Source: Lingula anatina (taxonomy: Eukaryota; Brachiopoda; Lingulata; Lingulida; Lingulidae). Taken from it: DNA of 64,000 nt. Positions 26,201 to 37,542 of the stretch are shown one piece after another (positions within the stretch are counted from its first letter, which is position 1; every line of letters begins with the position of its first letter). The DNA is taken from NCBI RefSeq assembly GCF_001039355.2, contig NW_019775487.1:127718-191717 (forward strand). The letters are read 5' to 3'. The notes under the pieces are model-generated. The model was not told where the DNA came from. It did not search any database and saw only the letters and a list, made by a program, of their open reading frames with translations. The position numbers and the translations under genes are program-made.

Positions 26201-26843
26201 TAATAAAACTGATTAAATAAAATGTTTTCATAAATATCTGGAAAATTAACTGACTACCAACTCCCTTTAGGCCATGTGTGTCCAAGCTTGTGGAACTTGC
26301 ATTTCGTCTATTTTAACGTACAATATATCCAACTGAGGGAAAGAACATTTGTATTTGCAGGATATGTTACAATAAAAATTCTATAATCATTTACAAAAAA
26401 TGGTATTGGCCAACTTATCATAGATCAATGTTGAAGTCCTTGAAATTAATTACAAGCATACAAATGTCCAGTGCTAGTAGCTCACTAAATCCACCATGAA
26501 TGTAATTCATACATTAAAATTAAAGTTGTTTTAGAGAAAAAAAACTTGATACTGAATGTGCATCCAATACGTACCTGTCCAAGTATATCTGTACACCTGT
26601 CCATGCATTTAGCAAGGAGGCAGAAATTAAGGTAAGATCTGGGAACAGGAGGATAGTTATAAAATATTACAATGGACAGCTCCTACCTGGTCTTGGTTGC
26701 ACTACATGTGTAGCTACATGTATCACTTGCTTTGATGTTATCCTTGTCGTAAAGCAGGTTTTTATTACCAAGCTGCATGTCAGAAACAAAGTTAGTGGAT
26801 TAATATTGGCATTGTTTCCTTGTTTTTTCATAACCCCTTATAA
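23254..26843. other. Intergenic, no gene seen
   Basis: AT-rich sequence with a long G run near 24622. Short frames at 25046-25237, 25396-25885 and elsewhere show no protein motif. Confidence 0.5.
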
Positions 26844-26991
26844 TCTGCTGGTCTGCTCTCCCAGGTCCATCAATTATCAAACATGCCTGCTTGTAGTATG
26901 TGTATTCACATTTATTATCTGCTGGTCTGCTCTCCCAGGTCCATCAATTATCAAACATGCCTGCTTGTAGTATGTGTATTCACATTTATTG
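26844..26991. repeat. 74-bp tandem duplication
   Basis: Two consecutive 74-bp copies starting TCTGCTGGTCTGCTCTCCCA, essentially identical, implying recent slippage or duplication. No gene context. Confidence 0.9.
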
Positions 26992-27791
26992 TTTGCCCCC
27001 CAGTGACCAAGCTGTACATGTTCTAGTTGTTCAATGCATCAGTAGATGTCTGTGATATGAATACATATATATACTCACCATGAGCTGAGGGAACTGTGTT
27101 TTCTTGCTTGGTTAACACTGTACACAGCACTGGCTCAATACACTGTTTTTATAGACCTTGGGTTTAAATAGTAATGTCTAAAAAAAAAGAAAAAAAAAAG
27201 CAGATTTAGTCATTTCTTACTATACTGTTCATGTTGTAAATGATTGATGATATCTGAAATGGTTTTGATGTACACAGTACATGTATATGCAAGGAAGTTA
27301 CTGTTAAGAAAAAACACTTGTTTTTAAAGGGACTAATTATGTGATTGTCAATTTCTTAAAAGATACTAATTTTCTCTTCAGTGAACCTAATTACACTTGT
27401 TGTCATAGGGTGCATTGCATCCAGAAGTAACAACATTACAACCCTGCTCAAAATTTGAATAGTGTCTACTTGGTAACACTTCACTTTGCTTAAGCCATCC
27501 AAGGAACAATTATGCATGCCACTTAAGAAGGAACTTAAGGCATTTTAGAATTCTGAAATAAATGGCGTTTATGGTTGGAAAAATAATGATTACTTAAATA
27601 TTATTGTAGAAGCCAGAAAACTATATTTCTTAATTGTACAATGTGCACACAAAAACCCTGTAAAGTGTCTCTTTAACACCACATGTAACATGATGGTTCT
27701 TTGTAGGAAGCAATGCATGCCTCATGGACAATATTTAAAAGGATGCTTTATCCTCTTACTGTGGGGGAGTGGGGTTTGGGGAATTACACAC

Positions 27792-27793
<2 letters not shown>
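26992..27793. other. Intergenic, no gene seen
   Basis: AT-rich sequence with an A-rich run near 27180. No exon recognised. Confidence 0.5.

Positions 27794-27863
<70 letters not shown>
27794..27863. repeat. (TA)n microsatellite
   Basis: About 70 bp of TA dinucleotides. Confidence 0.95.
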
Positions 27864-27867
<4 letters not shown>

Positions 27868-27947
27868 GGCTGTGTAGGCCAGTCTAAGTTCAATTGGAGT
27901 GAAAGTGAAAAAACGTCATCTGATATTTCATATCCTGTTTAGCCATA

Positions 27948-28155
27948 CAGTGGCAGATTAAGGGGGGGGGGGGAGGGGGGTCCTGATCCACCTTCGATTT
28001 CTGAAAACTAATAATCCCCTCTTGAAATTAGAAATTGACCAGCTGAATCATAGTTCTATACTATACCAAAGGCACCATTCACCTTCTAAAATACCAACAT
28101 TTTTTTACAGCAGGTCTGTACCCCACATCAGGGGGGGTCAGATTCGCATCTGCAG

Positions 28156-28188
<33 letters not shown>

Positions 28189-28711
28189 ATCCCCCCCCCC
28201 CAAAAAAAAAAAAAAAACANNNNNNNNNNNNNNNNNNNNNNNNNNNNNNNNNNNNNNNNNNNNNNNNNNNNNNNNNNNNNNNNNNNNNNNNNNNNNNNNN
28301 NNNNNNNNNNNNNNNNNNNNNNNNNNNNNNNNNNNNNNNNNNNNNNNNNNNNNNNNNNNNNNNNNNNNNNNNNNNNNNNNNNNNNNNNNNNNNNNNNNNN
28401 NNNNNNNNNNNNNNNNNNNNNNNNNNNNNNNNNNNNNNNNNNNNNNNNNNNNNNNNNNNNNNNNNNNNNNNNNNNNNNNNNNNNNNNNNNNNNNNNNNNN
28501 NNNNNNNNNNNNNNNNNNNNNNNNNNNNNNNNNNNNNNNNNNNNNNNNNNNNNNNNNNNNNNNNNNNNNNNNNNNNNNNNNNNNNNNNNNNNNNNNNNNN
28601 NNNNNNNNNNNNNNNNNNNNNNNNNNNNNNNNNNNNNNNNNNNNNNNNNNNNNNNNNNNNNNNNNCCCCCCCCCCCCCCCCCCCCCCGAAATAATTCTGG
28701 ATCCACCCCTG
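27948..28711. mobile_element. hAT-like MITE, G-rich family, copy 3, interrupted by an assembly gap
   Basis: Left end CAGTGGCAGATTAAGG followed by a G run; right end a C run, then CTGGATCCACCCCTG. Interior phrases (CCTCTTGAAATTAGAAATTG, AGCTGAATCATAGTTCT, AAAGGCACCATTCACC) are shared with other copies. The poly-C tracts flank 446 N, so the true length is unknown. The frames that cross the gap are meaningless. Confidence 0.7.
28220..28665. other. Assembly gap (446 N)
   Basis: A run of N bordered by poly-C/poly-A on the left and poly-C on the right, the kind of homopolymer where sequencing fails. Confidence 1.
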
Positions 28712-29073
28712 TCATATATATACCATAGACAATGTTCACATTGGGGGATGTGGTCTGAATGCCCTGAACTGAAACTCAGGAATACAGTTGGATGAAATTT
28801 TGAAAGTTAAAGATAACACCATCTTTATACCAATAATATCAAGACTCCTGTGTGCAAATATCAGAGCTGTAGTTTCAGAACTTTTATCCTCATCATAAAA
28901 CTCATTAGGACTGTTGGATGATTTTGGGTGAGAAATGTTGTGAAATGCCATTTATTGAGCACGCGTGCTTCATTTCATGGATAAAACATTTAAAACTGCA
29001 AATTCATCTTGTTTATTTAACATGCATAATTTTGGACATGTAGGCATCTGCAATATAGGTTTGAAAGTGAAGC
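28712..29073. other. Intergenic, no gene seen
   Basis: AT-rich, no recognisable feature. Confidence 0.5.
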
Positions 29074-29341
29074 CTAATTGGGTCGATTTTGAGTAGAAGT
29101 GGAAGAACAACTGAATTACCAATGCGGATATAGAAAATCTAATTGCCTAATGACGTATGCCATTCTCATTTATCTTTTTTAAGTAAGATTTTGTCATTGT
29201 TTTGCAGCTAATTGAGTCAGTTTTGAGTATGAGTGGAAGAACAACAGAAATACCAATGCGGATGTAGAAAATCTAATTGCTTAATGGCATATGCCATTCT
29301 CATTTATCTTTTTTAATTAAGATTTTGTCAGTTTTTTGCTT
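29074..29341. repeat. 134-bp tandem duplication
   Basis: Two consecutive copies starting CTAATTG(G/A)GTC and containing AATACCAATGCGGAT or TTACCAATGCGGAT and GCCATTCTCATTTATCTTTT, about 90% identical by eye. Confidence 0.85.
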
Positions 29342-29484
29342 GAGGAGTAAGTGCTGTGTAGTAAACCCATAAAGCTTGAAATTGTAATTAAATAATAAAA
29401 AAATTACCACCCACTTGTAGATGATTGCATATATAATACCACAGAAACTGGATGATAACTGAATTTGTATGAGAGCGCATGTGT

Positions 29485-29640
29485 TGGTGTTGTCTGGGTG
29501 TTGATGAAGAGTTTGTCCTTGGTGGAGGACAGAAGAACTCAAGGCCAGATGCCCTCCTCGCTAGGCAGTTTTTTAGGGGTTGCGTTTATTGTTTGGGACA
29601 GGTTCTGGATAACAGTACATCCTGGGAGAGGGGCCATCTC
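29485..29640 (+). other. Possible orphan exon or fragment with a laminin-G/pentraxin-like motif
   Basis: One frame reads DEEFVLGGGQKNSRPD, then ARQFFRGCVY and QVLDNSTSW. The order FVLGGG, F-x-G-C, L-D resembles the C-terminal strands of LamG/pentraxin-like jelly-roll domains. A GTAGGG donor-like site follows in phase 0 at about 29648, but no clear acceptor precedes it and no partner exons were found. It could be a fragment of a neighbouring gene, a pseudo-exon or coincidence. Confidence 0.25.
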
Positions 29641-30019
29641 AAAATTGTAGGGAGGCGTGTTCTCTCAGTATGTTTACACTTCATTCTTTAGTAGTTACCT
29701 CTTAGTGAGTCAACACCCCCTCTCTCTGTAATTAAACTTTCTGTAACACAAGTGTTAACATAGGAGTCTTGTTTTAGGTAGAAATGCTACCATGTAGTAC
29801 ATGAACTATCAAGATACTGAAACAATGCAGTATTTCCATCTACTAGTGTATTATTGACACCTAACCCTTTGAAAGGAGTATTTAGTTAACGGAACTCTGT
29901 ACAAAACTGGTGATACGGTCCCTTAATTAAATTAATTCAAGTGAAAATCACATGATGGACTGTCACTTGAGGTCCTATTGTTTGTCTTGACAGTTTTGAT
30001 CATTTCAACCTGGTGTATC

Positions 30020-30080
30020 ATGGGGGACAGAGCTTGCTGCAGAAACTTAGTCTTTGGCATTATTTTGCTAACATTGGTAG
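30020..30080 (+). CDS. Exon 1: signal peptide
   Basis: ATG at 30020 in a favourable context (ATCATGG) opens [10 protein letters not shown] followed by a hydrophobic stretch [10 protein letters not shown]. The donor GTACAT at 30081 leaves one base (G), which completes GTT with exon 2. A donor four bases earlier (GTAGGT) would end in phase 0 and throw exon 2 out of frame. The phase-1 ending is also the one found after signal exons of vitamin-K-dependent proteins and fits the Gla exons directly. Confidence 0.6.
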
Positions 30081-33000
30081 GTACATCTCTATTTTTTGTT
30101 TTTTATCAATATTGTAATAAAAATATACATTAAGGACATCTTCTTTAATGCAAGTGAGGTAAGGGTTTCACAGGGAAAGTTTTATATTTTTGTTTTGATT
30201 AGTCAGCAATTTCAGACACAAATATTTGTGCTTCATTTGGTATTTACTGCAGAAAATGAAATCAGTGGTTTAATTTCGATTTTGTTTTCAAAAGATATGA
30301 TTAATATCCTTACTAGTTGTTAAGTATGTATATATCTGATAATTTAAGGTATGGCTATGAAACTTTGAAATCTAACTAAAAAAAAATAAATAAAAATAAA
30401 TAAATAAATAAATAAAAAAGAAAAAAAAAAACATTTGGATTTGAATGTGTGATGTAATCAGTTTGACCAGAGCATTCAAGTTGGTTTTGTTGTGTTATAA
30501 TAATACATGTAGGTTACTATAATAGGATTATTCTACAGTATTTTTCTTCACTAACATATTTTTCTTTATTCATAATTATTTTTGTCACTTCTTTGACAGT
30601 CAGTGCACCACATTACTTATTTTAATTTGTCAACATAATGGCTTGGTTATTACATAACAGAGTTACACTGAATTCTAAATCTGCCCCTGGTATTCCACTC
30701 GGTGTGAATTAAGAGGGTATGTCTGGTGTGTGACAGCCTATGTCATCATTAGCCCACAGCCTCGCTTTGAACACTTTGGTATTTCGCTGTCATGCTTGTC
30801 TGTATTTTAATATGTTTTGGTGTATTCCAAGCACCATAACAAAATACAAGTGCAGTCATCCTATTGTGAGAAGCACCCCCCCCCCCCTTCAGTGGGCCCC
30901 AAAATATTTTGGTATTTGAGAAGGCAAACGGTACCATTTGGAACAGTTTAGAACTATGATGCAGTTTGACATAATTCTAATTTCAAGAGGGGACCATTGG
31001 TGTGATCTTTTTCAGAAATCAAAGGAGGGGGGGGGGGGGGGAGGCCAGGACCTCCTGATCCACCCTTAACCTGGCACTGAGATTTATATGTAGATGTGGT
31101 ACATATTCACTATCACTGGAACAGTTTGACCCATACCAGTCCTGTTTGATACATGTAAATGCCAATTATTTTATCTTTTTACTTGATATTCATTGGGAGG
31201 TTTTAATTGATGAAAATGCTAGTCATGTTTGGAAAATCAGCATGACTGGATTATTTTTCAAATGGCTTATCATACTTCTTGTGGTATTTTTCACATAGCT
31301 CTGTTGTTACTTATAACCATTCCAGAATTTTTTCCTTTAAAAGTGATGAATCATGCTAACTAACCTGTTATTTTGGTAAACATCTGTAAGAAAACAATTT
31401 CTTGTTCTCCCTGTTTTACATCAAGCACCAGGAATTGCTCTGAGAACATTGACGGAGAATGTCCGTTTGAAAATAACAACCCTCATGTGACTTCACTTCA
31501 GGATACAATAACACGTGGACTGGATAATATACATTGGACCATTTGAAAATTATGGGACAAACACACAGAAGATTTGTACTTTAAATGGGGCCACAATCCT
31601 GGTTTTAATTTATTAAGCCAAACATCTGGTTTTAAGAGTAAACGCTTAGTTAACTTGTGCCCTGGAGGTCCTTCCTCATAGTTTGGACTGTGGAGAAATT
31701 GAGAACAAATCTTATTTAAAAAATATCAAAGAGTCTCTATAAATTTGATTTAGTTAAAGTTCAAAATTATTAAATCATAAATACAAGCTTGTAAATATGG
31801 GTGAAGTTGAATTTCTCATAATTTTCATTTTCAGGAAAATCATTTTTATTTAGTAGACTCAAATGTAGCAGTATTCCCAACAGTTTTTCATTGTGAAATC
31901 GGCTCTTAGTTATACTAGTAGAAAATGTTGCATTGAAATTTATCATTTTTTATATTTGATAATATGTATTTTTTTTCAGTTTTCATCCAAGTAAACAAGT
32001 TAATATTGCCTGGCAGTGAGAACAGGCTGTATCAGGTACCTCTGTTACAGCTATATGTATATGTAGCAGGGTTGTTGTTGTTGTTGTTGTGTGTGTGTGT
32101 ATTTGTTTACAGTGAATATCTGCAGTTATATTTCTACCCCAACACATTGGAATGTAATATTGTTTGTATGAGATACTGAAGTCAGTGGTAGTGTCCAGAG
32201 CTGTAAGCACCTCTGTATCTGGGACCATCAGCCATTTCTAGCAACTGTGAAACTCGGTATTGTGACAAGCACCAGCCATGGAAGATTTTTTATTTTTGTC
32301 ATTTAATAACTTTCTGTTACAACTCTTTATCTTCTAGCCTGCCTCAGTTGCTGGGTTAGGTTTTGTAGAAATCCTGTCTGTCACGCCTACTGCTGTCTCC
32401 CCTACTGCTGTCTCCCTGTCAGAGCTCAAAGAACTGCGTCCATGGCAGGTTGCTTTGAAGTCTGGGGGAAACCTTAGGGTTCTTGATTCCTGTCATCTTC
32501 ACATGAATACAGTCCCTGCGGCAGACGACCAGGATGTCATTATTAAGAATATGGAGAAGTGCAAACTGGACTTTACACATTGGAAGGTATAATCTTCATG
32601 AGTTCTGCTACATGTGGATGATTTATTGTCGTTCCTCACTCTATAACATATACTTCAAACATATTTATCTTAATTAGCCAAAAGTTATGATAATTATTGG
32701 ATAATTATGAAAAATATGTTTATCATTATTATCCAAAAATTGTTCTATGATTTGCTTACATTATAATGATAACTGAAGACCTTAAAAATATTTTTAAAAG
32801 TTTTAAAAATAAGCTGGGGTGAAGACAGAGTGTAAATGTTTGTGTGTGATCCATGCATGTTGAAGAAAAGGTAGAATGTGGGAACAAGGTATACTGTTGT
32901 CTTTTTTTATAATTTGTGAGGGACTGCTGTGGTACATGTAAGTGGTATTTACAATAAGAACATCAATTTAGTTGTAATCTACCCCAATTACAGCCTCTTT

Positions 33001-36000
33001 TCATGCTATTATTAGAGCAGTTTGCAAGTTCTATCATATGGGCTAGTTCATGTTGTAAAAAAATCTGTTCTTTTTTCTTGGATTGAACTCAAAGGAGGAT
33101 TTTTAGTAAACCATGGTGCAACCATTTCACCAACTGTACAAAATTTTAAAGTAAACATGAAAACACATTAAAGCTACCTGAACTGGAAGACAGGTGTGTT
33201 GATCTAAAGGCAGCAAACAGTTGTCAAATAAAATAACTTTTAACCTCTTAACAGATACAGGAGCAAAAATTAAGTAAAATAACATTTCTGGCATTTACCT
33301 GTACATCTTCTGTTGAACGTGGAGCAAGTGGTTTCTTATGAATACTCGGCAATGTTTGTAGACCAAGGAACGCAGACTAAGATATTTGTAGTTAGGAGTC
33401 ATATTTATATTTATGCACCCCACCTTCCAAATTGTATTTGCTCAGTCTTAAGAGGGTTTGACCATTGGATATTATTATTATTATAAAGATTAGCATTGGG
33501 TTTCCTCTGTATAACATATGACTGTTGCACCCAGTAGAATATGAATGATGACAAAGCTTCATGTTACATAGTAAAAGTTCATGCCCAGAAGTGGTCAAGA
33601 ATTAATGGACATTGATCTGCATTCAAGATGAATTAAAAATGAGGATATGTTTACTTACTTCAGTAAGACAAAAAACATTGCCCCCCCCTTCCCACACACC
33701 CTAGTCACACACCTGTTTATTGTCCTATATCCTGGATATTAGAGTGTAGGTTTTTATAAAACAACTAAATATATTACTACCTGGCCTGGGGGTATTGCAG
33801 AAAAACATTTTCTTTACACAGTGACTTCATTTTACACAGGTAAAACAATCATGAATTGCACAGTGGTAAAAGCAATATTTTGTATAATAATAATAATACA
33901 AAATTTAAGACCCTTTCACAGCAGTATGCTGTTATGGTAAAATCTGTACCAAACACTTTGAGAAGTCCTGGCTAACCTATTATTTCTTATTACACTAGCT
34001 GTTGTACAATGTATTACTCCTTTTGACAAGTTCCTCGCAAGCTTCATCCCTGCTGTTTAGTTGATTAACTGAGGTGACTCTTTTTATGTAATAGGCAGGC
34101 TAATGAGCGGCTCTCAAAGTATACCAGTACAGGCTTTTTTTTTTTTTTTTTTTTGGGGGGGGGGGGGGGAGGCATCCGACATACCAGTGGACTGACATAT
34201 TAAGATTCTGTTCTTTATATACATGTAACTACATTAGTTTGAGTATGCTCAGCCTTACAGATACAAGTTTTAAGCTTTATAAGTCAGCATGTGGAATTGA
34301 TTTTGTTAGAATGTGACACTTTGTTTCCTTGGTAATATAATTCCATCTTTAATACTGAATCATATCCTGGCTTGTTTATTTAATTCTTGGTAGGTATCAA
34401 ATGAAACTGAAACTGAAATAAGACAAATTGGTTTAATGTTTGAAGTACTGGGTACCATTTGAAGATGCCAGCTCAGTTAGCAAGTACTAAATAATGTCAA
34501 ATTTTTGCTTCTAAACTTTCCCAGATATTAACATATACTGGAGTTACAAACGGCATAACTTAACGAAATATTACATTGAACAAGTATTTTCTAACTTCTT
34601 CACTGCATGGTGCAGTTTAAAACTTTTTATTTCTGTTGCCCGAGAGATTAATTTTGGTTGTTTTTTGGCTTGCAGATTTTATTTGCACGGTGTAAAAAAT
34701 GGGTACCAGTAAATTATATTCGTTACAGGACATATTTAATACCTTCATCACATAGCTATCTTTAAGGAAAGCTCCTCTTACATCATATCTATATAAAGAA
34801 CATTTTTCAGATTGCAGTCTTTTTCTTGGCAATTAATTGGTATTTTAATATAAAATAAAAAATAATGAGTTATTTCAAAATTTTAGTTTAACTATTTTTT
34901 TTATTTCAGGAACCTCTTTATTTGGCATTTTCATCAGAAACTGATCCTGTAGCATACAACATGACACTGCCACGTCTCCTGGGGTCCTCCACTCATATGG
35001 TGTGCTCTTCTAAACACTCTCCCTCTGTCCAGGTGTGTCTACGTGTCCACCTGGCAGTGCTGTGTGGAACATATTACTATGGGGACAACTGTGATGTTTA
35101 CTGTCGCATACAAGAAGGAGAAGAACGTTACACCTGCGACCCAAGGACGGGGTTGAAGAAGTGTGCAAATGGCTACAGAGGATACGGCTGCATGATCAAA
35201 GGTTGGTGTAAAAATTTTAATGCTGTGCAGGACGGCTTCTGAGGGATAAAAGTAAAATGCTTTGAACTAAGAACATCTAAAGATGTTTATTTCTTTCCTG
35301 CAAATTTTTGTTTTAAGGGAGACGATGGCAGCCAGTTAATGCATTTTATTGATGGGCTTCTCTTTTTTTACCTCAAAAGCAAAGAAGTGTCTATAAGTAC
35401 TTAACTTTAAGGAGCATTATATCTATTTTTTGTCCAGATTCCTCCATCAAAAGGATCCTGATAACAAAGTTATCTGGGAAAATCAGTGACAGTTGATAAA
35501 ATATTGGTAATGTGTACATTTTTGAAATATTCTTTTTTTGTTGAATTGTTTCAGACATTAGCATAAATCACCATACTGGGGCCAGGTTATTCCAGGCTGG
35601 GGACCATGAAACAATGGGTCCTTGGGTTCCAAGTTCTAGTCAAGGTTAATATTCTTAAAGGTCCACCAGTCTGACCTGATCCCTTACTTCAATACCATAC
35701 ATTTTTTCAGGACACTTTTCATTAAACAGTTGAGGTCAGTGGTAGTCACCATGTAAAAAACAGACTTCTTACATTATAAAGATTGCTGGAGGCATCTTCA
35801 GTGGGATATTTTAGTATTTAAAGTAAATTTCAGATATATTCTAGGGACCACATCAATTTTTTTGTATATTGTCCCATATACTCAAATACTCAAAATCAAA
35901 ATAACCCACTGTACTTGTAAGTGTATATATCTGCTTGTTCACTTTAAATTTGAAAGTTTTGGGTATTTATTGCTCCTTCAAAACATGTACACCAATTCAC

Positions 36001-37505
36001 CATGTAACTTTGGCCTGTTTGTTTGAAAGAAAACCATGCTGCAACATGCGTTCCTTGTGATATCCATGCAGTTGTCTAATTCCTAGCTCAGACTTGATAG
36101 ACGACATTTGACTTGACTCAGCAGCAGCTCTGCTAATTGTGTGAACAAAATTTAATTTGGGATCTGCCGTGGAATATGTAATCTGTGTTAAATACCCCCC
36201 CCCCCCCCCGTCAAAGGTTATAGCACCCTTCAAGGGCAGTATATATTCATTGTCAGTTGTTTTTGCAAATCAAGAGATTCAATCAACTTGTATTCACACT
36301 GCATGCTGTCTAAGGACAACTTATGTACATTCATGAGTGGATTTTGCTTTTATTTAAATTAAGCCCTTATTTGGAACTGGTTGTACATATTAATAACTAA
36401 TAAATCAATGAAAATTTCTAGTCTTAACACTAGCTGAAATTTGAAGTCATGACCCATAGCATTAAGTGGGCCTTGTCTGGCTTCTGTGACTTTCTCAAAA
36501 CCTGTACAGATTACATTACCTCTATTCTACATAGTTGAAAATTCATTAAAGACATCACTGTCAAAAACAATATATAGGATGATTGATATTTGGGCAGTTA
36601 AAGTTGTTTTTAATTTTGCCAAACTCTGATGAGACTTCATGGCTCCACCTTAACTAATTGACTAGGTGTAATCAAAATAGCCATCTAAATGATTGATCAA
36701 CTCAGTTGTTAACTGCCATGGCCAGGAAGTTATTGTAATCAGTTATGGATAAATGAATTCTTCAAAATTACAGGACATGGTCTTATTGGGGTAAGTTACT
36801 GATAGTTTATCAAAATTTTAGCTAATGAATTTCCTTACTTGTATGTGGATGTAGGGGGGGGGGATTTGGTATAATAAATAATAATGCATATTGGGGAGAC
36901 ACAGTGCCAAAACTGTTATTTATGGCCCCAGTGGATCCAAACTTTTGATATCATTGTGGAATTTTATTATTTTATTTATTATTTTTTAGGGGGGCAGTCA
37001 CAATGTTGTAAAAAAGTTTTGCATCCCTGGTTTTGTTCTGCATGGTTTTTCTTTTAAATGAAAAATGAGAACCAAATATCTATGTTCAAAGACAGCTACA
37101 TGTAACATATGCGATATGAATATTAATGATTGATAATTGAATGTCAGACATGCTCCCGTCATGAGATCTCCATATAAATAGAATATTGTTGGGAATTGGC
37201 ATTTATGTATGTCTATGCATTCAGCCTAGAAATCTGAGAATAACCTAGGATTGCAAAAGTAGCCAGGCCCCTCATGTCCAGTTGTGAAGGTCAGTATCAA
37301 CTTGACCTTTTAAATTATCCTGCTGTGGTATACAAAGTTGATTGCACATGTACTTTTACTGATATATTATGTAATTGGCAGAGACTTTTATAGAATGTAA
37401 ACTATAACCATTTTTTCTCTATTTTGTGTAGTTCAACATCATAAAGCATAGATCTGTATTTTAGTTGTACCCATCTGTCAGGTCAAAAAGCTACTGATGG
37501 ATGAT

Positions 37506-37542
<37 letters not shown>

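Noticed and set aside
28022-28795. 257- and 203-codon frames across the gap
   Set aside because: Mostly N, with poly-Pro/poly-Gly from C/G runs at the MITE.
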